A stretch of DNA of 64,000 bases from Candidatus Nitrosotenuis cloacae. Lineage in GTDB: Archaea; Thermoproteota; Nitrososphaeria; Nitrososphaerales; Nitrosopumilaceae. Position numbers and translations under genes: made by a program. Location of the stretch: contig NZ_CP011097.1 of NCBI RefSeq assembly GCF_000955905.1, forward strand, positions 383,957 through 447,956, in the 5' to 3' direction. Below, in pieces: positions 32,548-40,358 of the stretch; the stretch's first letter is position 1, and each line of letters starts with the position of its first letter. The notes under the pieces are model-generated. The model searched no databases and was not told where the DNA came from. It saw nothing but the letters and a program-made list of their open reading frames with translations.

Positions 32548-33832
32548 GGCTTTGCTTTACTAGGGTGGTTATCTGCTTTTGAATCTGTTGTGCTTTTTGC
32601 AAGTTGTCTGATTCTACTGAAATTCGAATAATGTCTTCGGTATTTGATTTTCTGACCAGTGCCCAAGTGTCATCATCAATTATTATTTTTACTCCATCCA
32701 GTGTGATTATTTCACTGGACTCACTCTTTAGTTTTTGAACTAGTTTGGAGAGTGTTTTGTCGTGAAGATCTGATTCAACATCAATCTTTGTTCTTAGCTG
32801 GTGATAATTTGATACAAATTTTATCATCTCATCAATTATTTTTTTTCCAGTCATTGCAGCAATTAGTCCTGATGTTAGTATTCCATCACGACACATGTTG
32901 AATTCTGGCAGTATGAATCCGCCACTACTTCCCTCACCACCTGCTTGACATTTTTCTTTTAACATCGTATCTATGACGTTTGCCTCGCCTACCTTTGAGC
33001 GAACAACTCTTCCTCCGTGATCTTTGATGTATTTCTCAACTGCAATACTTGTGTCCATGCTGAGACAGAACTTTTTGTATCCTAGTTCTAGTGCCTTGAT
33101 TGTACCTAGTGCTAGTGTGGTGTCTGGTGATTGTTTTTTGCCGTCCTTGACAACGACTACTCTGTCCCCATCCAAATCAAAGGCAAAACCAATGTCGTAT
33201 CTTTTGCTGTTTAATACAAGCTTGGTAAGTTTGTCTGCAGTTGGGTCTGGCCCACGACTTGATATGCTTTGATTAATAACATCCACATGGCAACCAAGTT
33301 TTCTTAATAATTGAGGTGCAACAAAAGATGCAGCTCCTCCTCCCACATCAACTAGTATTTTTGGCTCATGCCTCATCTTTCCAATTATTTTTGTGGCATC
33401 ATCAACATAGTTGGATGTGGCAGCGTATTCTGTACCAAACTTTGTCTGTTGCGTCTGTTTTTCTTTTAAAATGTGAGCAAACTCTTTCTCATTTGGGCCT
33501 CGGCCGTTTATAATGAATTTAAGACCATTCCACGGCAATGGATTATGTGATGATGTGATAATTAGTCCTGCACCACACTTTCTTGCCTCTCTGAACATGA
33601 CTGGCGTTGGCACCGTTCCGAAATTGTACACATCAATTCCTTGCTCTAGTAATGCCGCAACTGCTACTTCTCTTATCATTTCATTTGATGGTCTGGTATC
33701 GTTCCCTATTGCACATTTTTTTGATTTGATTACTGGAGCAAAATTTCGACAAAAACGCAAAACATCATCTAGTTTGAGATCCTCTCCAACAATTCCACGA
33801 ATTCCGGAAATGGATTTTTTCAATTGTACCAA
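32531..33832 (-). CDS. glmM: phosphohexomutase (phosphoglucosamine / phosphomannomutase family)
   Basis: Interconverts hexose (or glucosamine) 1- and 6-phosphates for nucleotide-sugar synthesis, needed for archaeal surface glycans. The 433-residue protein has SISGIRGIVGEDL at the N terminus, the phosphoserine loop ITSSHNPLPWNG near residues 91-102, the metal loop FDLDGDRVVV near 217-226, and GEGSSGGFILPE for sugar binding. The archaeal GlmM-like group fits best, but substrate cannot be fixed. thiL follows with overlap. Confidence 0.88.
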   Translation of the reverse strand: MVQLKKSISGIRGIVGEDLKLDDVLRFCRNFAPVIKSKKCAIGNDTRPSNEMIREVAVAALLEQGIDVYNFGTVPTPVMFREARKCGAGLIITSSHNPLPWNGLKFIINGRGPNEKEFAHILKEKQTQQTKFGTEYAATSNYVDDATKIIGKMRHEPKILVDVGGGAASFVAPQLLRKLGCHVDVINQSISSRGPDPTADKLTKLVLNSKRYDIGFAFDLDGDRVVVVKDGKKQSPDTTLALGTIKALELGYKKFCLSMDTSIAVEKYIKDHGGRVVRSKVGEANVIDTMLKEKCQAGGEGSSGGFILPEFNMCRDGILTSGLIAAMTGKKIIDEMIKFVSNYHQLRTKIDVESDLHDKTLSKLVQKLKSESSEIITLDGVKIIIDDDTWALVRKSNTEDIIRISVESDNLQKAQQIQKQITTLVKQSHEQAR

Positions 33833-33876
33833 AACCTGAAATGCTTTTTATAAACTCTGATAACACTGCGTTTCAT

Positions 33877-33950
33877 GCCTCGATAGCTCAGCCTGGTAGA
33901 GCGAAAGTTTCGTAAACTTTAGGTCGTGGGTTCAAATCCCATTCGAGGCT
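33877..33950 (+). tRNA. tRNA-Thr (CGT)
   Basis: Acceptor GCCTCGA/TCGAGGC, D arm GCTC/GAGC, anticodon stem AAAGT/ACTTT with loop TTCGTAA (anticodon CGT), and T arm GTGGG TTCAAAT CCCAT. There is no intron. Confidence 0.95.
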
Positions 33951-33971
33951 TTAACAATCAAAAACAGCTTT

Positions 33972-34049
33972 TTATTCTTCTAGGGCTTCGATGTCAACTT
34001 GAAGTTCTTTGGCGAGTCCTTCCCACCATTTGTTGATCTGTTCTGACAT
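33972..34049 (-). CDS. possible 25-residue acidic microprotein
   Basis: An ATG at 34049 opens 25 codons beginning MSEQINKWWEGLAKELQ and ending with an acidic tail. The sequence is amphipathic and helix-like. TATA-like elements lie upstream (ATTTTATGAT about 20-25 nt before the start). Its amino-acid make-up is more protein-like than random, but so short a frame needs conservation to be accepted. Confidence 0.4.
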   Translation of the reverse strand: MSEQINKWWEGLAKELQVDIEALEE

Positions 34050-34123
34050 ACTCCCCAAAAAATATCATAAAATGCTCCTTTATAGATCTGTCGGTTTGAA
34101 ATTAGCTCAGCTGGCCTAACTGA

Positions 34124-34297
34124 TCAACTAGCTTGTTTTCGTTTTCGCATGGTTCGATTGTATATGATGATTGCAAGTGCACCACCGGCACATCCCCAAA
34201 ACACTGGCCATCTTAGTGGATCGTTTGTCATTCCAAGAAAAGAATAGATCGTACCGCCAACCAGCGCAAAGCCAATCAGTTCTAGGATCTTGCTCAT
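34124..34297 (-). CDS. small two-span membrane protein
   Basis: From ATG 34297 the 57-residue product has hydrophobic segments at about 3-22 and 30-48 and a basic tail (RTMRKRKQAS) that would stay in the cytoplasm. The longer frame to 34423 crosses the promoter and is rejected. An ATATAT element about 26 nt upstream appears shared with the divergent gene at 34349. Function unknown. Confidence 0.7.
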   Translation of the reverse strand: MSKILELIGFALVGGTIYSFLGMTNDPLRWPVFWGCAGGALAIIIYNRTMRKRKQAS

Positions 34298-34319
34298 GCT
34301 TACACCAAATATTCGAAAA

Positions 34320-34327
34320 GATATATT
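34320..34327. promoter_or_regulatory. symmetric TATA element shared by two small membrane genes
   Basis: GATATATT is centred about 26 nt from both the ATG at 34297 (- strand) and the GTG at 34349 (+ strand). One AT palindrome placed exactly midway suggests a bidirectional promoter, as at 11577. Confidence 0.5.
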
Positions 34328-34348
34328 GTTTGTTTGTAGCGTTAAATC

Positions 34349-34531
34349 GTGGACAAATACCTTCTGATAATGCTGATAGTTTTGATAATGGGAATGGCCT
34401 TTTCTGTTTTCAAAGACATACAAAACCCAGATCTAGTATTGTTCTATGCACAACTTGCGGGTGCAATAATAATAATCGGTTACTCTACATTCAAAAATCG
34501 TAACAACAGAAAAAACGCAAAGAAACGCTAG
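34349..34531 (+). CDS. small two-span membrane protein
   Basis: The GTG at 34349 gives 60 residues: a hydrophobic segment at about 4-20, a short loop (KDIQNPDLV), a second span at about 31-46, and a strongly basic Asn/Lys/Arg tail. It mirrors the divergent gene at 34124 in size and topology and shares its TATA element. The two may be functionally paired. Its stop abuts the convergent winged-helix gene. Confidence 0.68.
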   Translation: MDKYLLIMLIVLIMGMAFSVFKDIQNPDLVLFYAQLAGAIIIIGYSTFKNRNNRKNAKKR

Positions 34532-34813
34532 TTAAAGATCTAGACCGAATCCTTCTGCCAAGTCGTGGAATCGTTTGTATGATTCTAGGTATTGCTTGCC
34601 TTTTGATGTGATGACATAGGTGTTTTTTCCATCAAATTCGATTTTGTTGATTAGTCCAGCGCCTGTCAAGTTCTCAATGAATTTGGCAAGTCTAGAGTGT
34701 GAAAGATTTGCTTGTGTTAGCAGGCTTGTTACCTTGATTCCTTCTTGTCCACACTGGTCAGTAGCTACTAGTAGATCTGCTACAATCTGCATACTTGTAC
34801 GATATGTGGCCAT
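34532..34813 (-). CDS. winged-helix transcriptional regulator
   Basis: The 93-residue protein is a compact winged helix: YRTSMQIVADLLVAT, a recognition-helix region LTQANLSHSRLAKFIENL near residues 32-49, and a wing KNTYVITSKGKQYLES. The C-terminal helix ends AEGFGLDL. It is a paralogue of the gene at 41041, sharing YRTxMxIxxDxL, ANLSHxRLxKxxxxL and FxxxAxxFGL patterns. Small proteins of this kind are numerous in thaumarchaea. Targets are unknown. Confidence 0.85.
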   Translation of the reverse strand: MATYRTSMQIVADLLVATDQCGQEGIKVTSLLTQANLSHSRLAKFIENLTGAGLINKIEFDGKNTYVITSKGKQYLESYKRFHDLAEGFGLDL

Positions 34814-34899
34814 TTACTAATCGAGTGTAATTCTGAGATATAAGGGTATTAACCTTTCTCACGATTGCTTAATAACCGAACGCTGACTTTGAATCAAAA

Positions 34900-35466
34900 G
34901 TGTCTGGCGCTTCAATTCCATGGTATGATGACTTTCTTGGCGTGGCCTATAGATATTTTGATCTCAGAATGAATGCGGTTCCACTGTTTTCCGATCGAAA
35001 AAAGGCAACTGATCTGTGGAATGAAAATGTTCACTGGTGGGGAGATCATGACATAAAGATGAGATTTGTGGAAACCGGCGACCAATATTGGTTTATTGTG
35101 GCATCAGAAACAAGGAGGCCTGATCACAACCTGGGATTTTTCAAACTATTGCCAAAGTCCGAGCATTATACTAGATTCAAAAAGGGACATCTCGGCGAGG
35201 CATATCTGAGATTTGCAACATATGCACCAAAAGAGGAAAAAGACGTCAAAGGTGACGCTGTATGCAACTGTACTCACACAAAAGATGATCATGATGGCAA
35301 GTGTCGTCATGAGAGTTGTAATTGTATAAAATTCACAACATTTGAGCTCAGACTGTTAAAGAAAAAGAAAACCATAACTGACATCAAATTCCTGGAAGAA
35401 AAAGATGTCAAAGATGATTCGGTGTCTTGGAATTGTCTTTATGTAAACAAGTACAAAAACGCTTGA
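34900..35466 (+). CDS. hypothetical protein with Cys/His cluster
   Basis: The 188-residue protein starts at GTG 34900. Its first 115 residues are rich in Trp, Tyr and Phe (IPWYDDF, WNENVHWWGDHD). A cluster CNCTHTKDDHDGKCRHESCNC at about residues 121-141 contains five Cys and three His, and probably binds one or two zinc ions. No enzyme family is recognised. The start is supported by TATA-like ATAAGGGTATTAACC sequence near 34850, though the spacing is not ideal. Confidence 0.7.
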   Translation: MSGASIPWYDDFLGVAYRYFDLRMNAVPLFSDRKKATDLWNENVHWWGDHDIKMRFVETGDQYWFIVASETRRPDHNLGFFKLLPKSEHYTRFKKGHLGEAYLRFATYAPKEEKDVKGDAVCNCTHTKDDHDGKCRHESCNCIKFTTFELRLLKKKKTITDIKFLEEKDVKDDSVSWNCLYVNKYKNA

Positions 35467-35468
35467 TG

Positions 35469-35636
35469 CTATTTTTTATCTAGGTTCACTCGAACATGCT
35501 CGCCTGGATAGTGCTCAAAGAGTTTCTTTGAATAACATTTGCTACACAACACGCCCTTGATGTTCCATTCCTTCATTGCAGCATACTTGTATACTGCCGG
35601 ACCATTGCACAAAACGCATTTTTCTCCTTCAGCCAA
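35469..35636 (-). CDS. small zinc-ribbon protein
   Basis: A 55-codon gene from TTG 35636 encodes MAEGEKCVLCNGPAVYKY and later VLCSKCYSKKLFEHYPG. CVLC and CSKC form a treble-clef or zinc-ribbon pair. A strong TATA element (TATATAGA on the - strand, 35659-35666) lies about 26 nt upstream and supports this start and leaderless transcription. Its 3' end nearly abuts the gene at 34900. Function unknown. Confidence 0.8.
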   Translation of the reverse strand: MAEGEKCVLCNGPAVYKYAAMKEWNIKGVLCSKCYSKKLFEHYPGEHVRVNLDKK

Positions 35637-35793
35637 GCAATCTGAGGTTTTTTATGTCTATATAAAAATCATGGCCATTTTTTGTAGCTGTAAAAATTTG
35701 TTAAATAATGGTATGTATCAGAAAAAGCTGCGGTAGATTGTCTGGCCATTGTAAATCTCCTGCAATTTTTACGTGGCTTGACAGCTATCGCAC

Positions 35794-37548
35794 TTACAAT
35801 AAACTGTTTACCAGCTTCTTAATGCTCTCGATTTCCTCTTCTTCTTGGCGTATCTTCTTGTCTACTACTCGAAGCATTGCCTCATTCCAGACATGATGCG
35901 AGAAGAAATTGTGTTTTGTGTTTGCAAGATCAATTTCATCTTCAACTACGGTATCCTCAAGAAATCTTGTAGCGACACCGTCTGCAAGCCTGAGAATGCG
36001 TTCATTTAGCTTGTAACTCTTAAAGATCGGCTCTAGTTTTGTAATGTCTTCCTTAAAGTCTCCTTTTGTTCCAAGAATGCTTTTGTGTATTATTCTAAAA
36101 TACACTGCAACAAAGAACAATGTTGCATATCTTTTTGTTTTGTGCCCTCCTCGTTTTCCATACCCTAGTGATTTTTTTGCATATTCTTTTACTAAATATG
36201 GATAAAGAAGCAATCTGTAATCATCTCTTAGGTTTTCATTAAAGACATCATCATACTTGCTTCCACGCGGCAAAAACTGTGCGGGTGAACTGTATGATTC
36301 AGTCGGCCTCTGCTCGATTCCTGCAACAAGTACCTGTATGGCGTCTTTTGCGACAATTACTTTTTTGTGATTGTCTGGAAGATATCGATTGTAAATTGTG
36401 TCTCCCTTGAATTCAGTTTGCTGGGATTTTGCTTTACTATCAAAGGAGCCTGCCTGAATTTCATAGAAATACCCATAGTTTTCAAGCTGGGACTTGACTG
36501 ACTTGTGAAAGTCCATCAAGGACACAAGGTCTTTTCCGCGGACTGAGTTCTGCGAGTTTCTATATTTTGTAATGTTGTTTTGGTCATGCTCATCGTCTGC
36601 CTTGATTATTGTAACTGTGATGCTTCCATCCAAGTTGTTGGTTCTCTTTGCGTGATCCACTATGGAATTTGATGTCTGCGCGCCATTGACAATTTGTGGC
36701 GCATGCAAAATCAAACTGTTGTCTTCAAGCACCTCAAAATCGCTTACTACTATGGTGATTCCATTGTTATAGTAAAAGAATTTGTCAGGCGAACTGTGCA
36801 GAGTATCACGAATTCCCTTGTTTACGTTTGTTTTGAACTGCATCCATTGTCTGATGTTTGACTCAAACACATAGTCGCGGTTCTTTGTCACAAAATCTGT
36901 TAGCTCCCTTAGCTTCAGTATACCTAAAACCGTATTTTTGTATCTGATTCGCTCTTCTAGTCTTATCTTTGATTTTTTCCCAGCCGCCGGTTTTTTTATT
37001 CGATCCCAAAGATTTTTGATGATTTTGTTTATGTCCATTATCTCGATTGTATCGTCTCCATCATAATCGACTGGCTGGTTTGTTACATAACAACACTCTA
37101 CTTTGAGATTCTTTTCCTGAATTTTTGTAACCAGATTTGCAAGCTCGGGTCTCATCTTGGTTATGTCTTTGCTTAGCAATCGTCTAACATCTTCTTTGAA
37201 TTTGATGATTGCTTCATTAGAGTGCGCAGTTCCGTACTTTGATTGGAACAGTCTTATCTTGTTATCAGAAAAATCAACCGGCAAATACGCATCAATTCCA
37301 AGATCGTTTGCACCATCCACTATGGAATCCGCAGCATCGTCCTCTGTTGCCTCAAATACGCGTGTCAGTACCCAATGAAGAAAATTGTATCCCTTCTCGA
37401 CGTCGCTTTTTGCGTCCTCAGCATACTCTGTTATGCTGTCTTTGATGTTCTCAGAAAACCCCTCTAGTGGCTGATCTGCCTTTTTTTGAATCAAAAGCGA
37501 CTGTGAGCCTGGAATAAATTCTAGTAATCCATTACCTCTTTCTGCCAT
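35794..37548 (-). CDS. AIPR-family (abortive infection phage resistance) protein
   Basis: The 584-residue protein matches the AIPR family, whose members include abortive-infection proteins in bacteria. The core signature is FFYYNNGITIVVSDFEV (about 257-273) followed by PQIVNGAQTSNSI (284-296). The N-terminal part looks like a PD-(D/E)XK nuclease: DGANDLGIDAYL with Asp-86, then IRLFQSKYG with Gln-102 and Lys-104. The protein would cut or block invader nucleic acid, but this is known only for relatives. A TATA-like TAAATATACC lies about 26 nt upstream. It stands alone with no modification gene, consistent with a single-gene defence locus. Confidence 0.85.
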   Translation of the reverse strand: MAERGNGLLEFIPGSQSLLIQKKADQPLEGFSENIKDSITEYAEDAKSDVEKGYNFLHWVLTRVFEATEDDAADSIVDGANDLGIDAYLPVDFSDNKIRLFQSKYGTAHSNEAIIKFKEDVRRLLSKDITKMRPELANLVTKIQEKNLKVECCYVTNQPVDYDGDDTIEIMDINKIIKNLWDRIKKPAAGKKSKIRLEERIRYKNTVLGILKLRELTDFVTKNRDYVFESNIRQWMQFKTNVNKGIRDTLHSSPDKFFYYNNGITIVVSDFEVLEDNSLILHAPQIVNGAQTSNSIVDHAKRTNNLDGSITVTIIKADDEHDQNNITKYRNSQNSVRGKDLVSLMDFHKSVKSQLENYGYFYEIQAGSFDSKAKSQQTEFKGDTIYNRYLPDNHKKVIVAKDAIQVLVAGIEQRPTESYSSPAQFLPRGSKYDDVFNENLRDDYRLLLYPYLVKEYAKKSLGYGKRGGHKTKRYATLFFVAVYFRIIHKSILGTKGDFKEDITKLEPIFKSYKLNERILRLADGVATRFLEDTVVEDEIDLANTKHNFFSHHVWNEAMLRVVDKKIRQEEEEIESIKKLVNSLL

Positions 37549-37651
37549 GACATACAGAATACGTGGTATATTTAGAAAAGCTGGTAATTATACAATAACT
37601 ACCTCTAGTTTCGCGCGTAGGCAAAAATACAGTATCTGATCAGCTCAACCT

Positions 37652-38056
37652 ATGAACAAATTCCTAATTTTGATCGGAATTGGGGTTTCTATTGTGATCA
37701 TTGGCCTAGTCCTGGGAACTACAAGTGATATCGATACGCCTGATCAAACATCACAGATTCCCCCACAACATTTGGTTGCAATAGCAATGTCTTCTTCAAG
37801 GCCTGGATGTGAATCAACAGGATGTTACCTACCGACCCAGATACAAATCAAAACACATGAAACCATATCTTGGATAAACGAAGATAGAGGATTTCATACC
37901 GTTACCACTGGATATTATGATACACCAGATGGAATGATAGAAAGTGAACAAATTGCACCAACTGAACAGTTCTCATTTACTTTTGCAGAATCCGGAGAGT
38001 TTCATTATTACTGCAGATTGCACCCATGGATGGAAGGAACCATAATTGTAAGTTAA
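37652..38056 (+). CDS. membrane-anchored cupredoxin (plastocyanin-like)
   Basis: Single-domain blue copper protein of 134 residues. An N-terminal membrane anchor (about 4-22) is followed by a Pro/Thr linker and the copper domain. The type 1 copper ligands are visible as His-82 (GFHTV), Cys-121, His-124 and Met-127 in YYCRLHPWMEG. An extra disulfide is possible between Cys-53 and Cys-58. Ammonia-oxidising archaea use many such proteins in place of cytochrome c as outside electron carriers. It ends 1 bp before the tRNA-Cys gene, which is on the other strand. Confidence 0.95.
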   Translation: MNKFLILIGIGVSIVIIGLVLGTTSDIDTPDQTSQIPPQHLVAIAMSSSRPGCESTGCYLPTQIQIKTHETISWINEDRGFHTVTTGYYDTPDGMIESEQIAPTEQFSFTFAESGEFHYYCRLHPWMEGTIIVS

Positions 38057-38057
38057 G

Positions 38058-38130
38058 AGGTGAGGAAGGGATTCGAACCCCTATAAAATTCGCTTTGCAG
38101 GCGAACGCATAACCGCTCTGCCACCTCACC
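38058..38130 (-). tRNA. tRNA-Cys (GCA)
   Basis: Acceptor GGTGAGG/CCTCACC, anticodon stem TTCGC/GCGAA with loop CTGCAAA (anticodon GCA), and T arm AGGGG TTCGAAT CCCTT. There is no intron. Confidence 0.95.
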
Positions 38131-38169
38131 GACAGAAAAAAACCAAATCTAACAGAATTAAACTCTTAC

Positions 38170-38388
38170 TTATTTGATGAATGTCTTTGATGCAAGCTTG
38201 ACGTCTTCACCTCGAATTGTTTTGCGTCCTGCGTGGTTTGACATGTCTACTGCGCTCTTGGCTATGGTAGTGGCAATCTCTTCTAGGACTCGCCTTAACT
38301 CGTCTGCCGACTCGTCGCTTACCCGATCGGCTCCTGCCTTTTTTAATATCCTGTACATAGCAGATAGTCCCAACTCGGATGACTTCAT
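38170..38388 (-). CDS. archaeal histone
   Basis: The 72-residue histone-fold protein dimerises and wraps DNA. The fold is visible as GLSAMYRILKKAGADRVSD, the long central helix ADELRRVLEEIATTIAKSAVDM, and the loop-helix RKTIRGEDVKLASKTF. Arg and Lys in the first and last loops are the DNA contacts. There is no tail, as usual for thaumarchaeal histones. Confidence 0.96.
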   Translation of the reverse strand: MKSSELGLSAMYRILKKAGADRVSDESADELRRVLEEIATTIAKSAVDMSNHAGRKTIRGEDVKLASKTFIK

Positions 38389-38496
38389 TCAAAATGGAAT
38401 TGATTTTCTTATATGATAAAGGATTATGAGCTAAAAAATTCCACACACTAATGGATTTCTGCACACTTAAGTAGGAACAAAAATCCACAAAAAACG

Positions 38497-39246
38497 ATGC
38501 TCTATGACGCGCACATTCACCTATCTGATATAGAATACCAAAATGATATCGACCTTGTCATAAACTCGATGCAAAAAACCGACATCAAAGCATGTGCAGT
38601 GTCTATGGATAACCAAACCTCAAAGACCACTCTGGATCTGGCACACAAAAGCAATCATATACTTCCATTCATTGGAATTCATCCAGAAAAGGCATCTGAT
38701 GATCTGGATTTGATGTTGGATCTGATTAAACACAATGCAAACAATATTTCTGGGATTGGTGAAATTGGGCTTGATAAGACATACACCAAAAATAATGAAG
38801 ATCTTGCAAGGCAAAAACTAGTCTTTACAAAACTATTAGAATCAGCAGAAAAACTGCACAAGCCAGTCTCTGTTCATTCTCGCACAACCTTAGATGAAAT
38901 ATTTGAGATATTTCCATCCTATAACATATCTGGATTTTTGTTGCACTGGTTTGCTGGAAGCAAAAAACAGCTTAGAGTTGCAATGGATCTTGGATGCTTT
39001 GTTTCGTATGGTCCTGTCGCAGTGTACTCGCAGGACAAACAAGTTCTGATATCAAACACCACACCAGACAAAATTCTAGTTGAGACTGATGGTCCGGTAA
39101 GATTTTCTCGATGCTTTGATATGAAGTCTGCACATCCAGTGTTCATCCCAAGTGTTGTTTTTTGTGTATCAAAAATACTTGGCAAATCATATGATGAGGC
39201 TGAATTATTATTGGAAGCAAATTCAAAAAGATATCTTGGAATATAG
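38497..39246 (+). CDS. TatD-family metal-dependent hydrolase
   Basis: The 249-residue TIM-barrel protein has the metal motif DAHIHLSD at residues 4-11, IGIHPEKA, GEIGLDK (with the bridging Glu), PVSVHSRTT and ETDGPVRF near the end, all typical of TatD DNases. Known relatives are 3'-5' exonucleases or D-aminoacyl-tRNA deacylase-like enzymes, so the substrate is not settled. No signal peptide is seen. Confidence 0.92.
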   Translation: MLYDAHIHLSDIEYQNDIDLVINSMQKTDIKACAVSMDNQTSKTTLDLAHKSNHILPFIGIHPEKASDDLDLMLDLIKHNANNISGIGEIGLDKTYTKNNEDLARQKLVFTKLLESAEKLHKPVSVHSRTTLDEIFEIFPSYNISGFLLHWFAGSKKQLRVAMDLGCFVSYGPVAVYSQDKQVLISNTTPDKILVETDGPVRFSRCFDMKSAHPVFIPSVVFCVSKILGKSYDEAELLLEANSKRYLGI

Positions 39247-39276
39247 GTATAATATACCCCCAAAATAATTCTCACC

Positions 39277-39576
39277 GTGGATAGAATAAAGAGACTTTCA
39301 ATGGAGGTTCTCGACCAACATAAAGACAAATTCACAATTAGTTTTGCAGATAACAAAAAGCTTCTAGATCAACTGGCTGTTGTGCGCTCAAAGGGGCTAA
39401 AAAATGAGATGGCAGGCTACATTACAAAACTAATCAAGCGCGAACAGGACACAATCGAGTCCAAGGAATCTGATGTGGAAGAGGAAGAAATCGAGGCAGA
39501 AGTAGAAGTCAAAGAAACCCAAGAAGCCGAGGTCCCACAAGAAATAACCATAGAGTCCAGCGAAGAAACTAACTAA
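39277..39576 (+). CDS. rps17e: 30S ribosomal protein S17e with acidic C-terminal extension
   Basis: The first 62 residues match eS17 (RIKRLSMEVLDQHKDKF, RSKGLKNEMAGYITKLIKRE). A Glu-rich tail of about 37 residues follows, with no basic residues after residue 71 except one Lys. Normal archaeal eS17 ends soon after the KLIKRE region, so the tail is an unusual addition for an RNA-binding protein. The GTG at 39277 is the start. It is 11 bp upstream of the ubiquitin-like/Cgi121 gene and likely co-transcribed with it. Confidence 0.92.
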   Translation: MDRIKRLSMEVLDQHKDKFTISFADNKKLLDQLAVVRSKGLKNEMAGYITKLIKREQDTIESKESDVEEEEIEAEVEVKETQEAEVPQEITIESSEETN

Positions 39577-39587
39577 ATAATTCTAAA

Positions 39588-40358
39588 TTGATTGTAATCA
39601 AGCTTTTAGGCGGAGCAAAAAAATCCTTTGGTAAAGACATAATTCAGACAGATCATGATGGTGTAACAATTTCACAATTACTGGAATATCTTTTGTCAAT
39701 CAAGCCGGCAGACACCATCACACTGGACACAAAAAATCTCCTAATTGCTGTAAATGGAGCGGACTCGTCTGCTTTGTCTGGACATGATACTGTTATACAT
39801 TCTGGCGATGTTGTAAGCATAATTCCTGTGATTCATGGGGGTGCAAGATCACAACTAAAGATCGGCTCTATTCATGTCGAGTTGTTTGATGTTCGGAATC
39901 AAAAAGGGAAAAACTATCAATTCTTGGATCACACCAGATCAAAATTCCCAAGTCTTGTGCTTACTGGGTTATCGTCCAAAAGCCTGGCAAGCGTATCTCA
40001 TGCAAAAAAGATAGTTTCACTATCATTGTATGCAAAAAAACATGGGCTGCTGCTCTCAAAAAAGCTTGAAACCGACATTTTGCTAAGATTTGCGGCAACT
40101 ACTCAGATCTCAGATGCAATCAAAAGTCTGGGAATTGAGCAGCAAAATGAATTTATCATAATAGCAATTGGCAAAAAATCATCACTGGATAAATTGTACC
40201 GTTCCATTACGCCAAATCTGACATTAATCGATTATGCCTCAAACATTATTCCAATCAAAAAACGATTCAAGATATCACAAAAATATCTGTCTGCAGTGGA
40301 TTCTGAATTTCCACTGGAAGACATTCTGGCAGAAAAGGCAGCAATCCTAGTCCAGTGA
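39588..40358 (+). CDS. fusion: ubiquitin-like (MoaD/ThiS) domain plus KEOPS subunit Cgi121
   Basis: The 256-residue protein joins two domains. Residues 1-86 form a beta-grasp MoaD/ThiS-like domain: a first strand MIVIKLLGGA, NLLIAVNGAD, then HSGDVVSIIPVIHGG, with Gly-84/Gly-85 where the C-terminal GG of a free sulfur carrier would be. Residues about 93-256 match Cgi121: HAKKIVSLSLYAKK, then LETDILLRFAATTQISDAI and KSLGI, ending LEDILAEKAAILV. Cgi121 is the tRNA-binding subunit of KEOPS, which makes t6A37. TTG 39588 is the start, just after rps17e. The fusion could be cleaved after GG, or the domain may be only a scaffold. Confidence 0.82.
   Translation: MIVIKLLGGAKKSFGKDIIQTDHDGVTISQLLEYLLSIKPADTITLDTKNLLIAVNGADSSALSGHDTVIHSGDVVSIIPVIHGGARSQLKIGSIHVELFDVRNQKGKNYQFLDHTRSKFPSLVLTGLSSKSLASVSHAKKIVSLSLYAKKHGLLLSKKLETDILLRFAATTQISDAIKSLGIEQQNEFIIIAIGKKSSLDKLYRSITPNLTLIDYASNIIPIKKRFKISQKYLSAVDSEFPLEDILAEKAAILVQ

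Noticed and set aside
34098-34116. tRNA-like D-arm sequence (ATTAGCTCAGCTGG)
   Set aside because: No matching acceptor, anticodon or T arm follows; it lies at the end of a small membrane gene and looks like a chance match or a tiny relic.
34081-34423. Longer N-terminal extension of the small membrane gene at 34124
   Set aside because: The extension would cross the TATA element and lie opposite the gene at 34349; the 57-residue form fits promoter spacing.
35670-35736. Short ORF MAIFCSCKNLLNN... on the + strand
   Set aside because: Only about 21 codons, and the nearby TATA box is correctly placed for the zinc-ribbon gene on the other strand instead.
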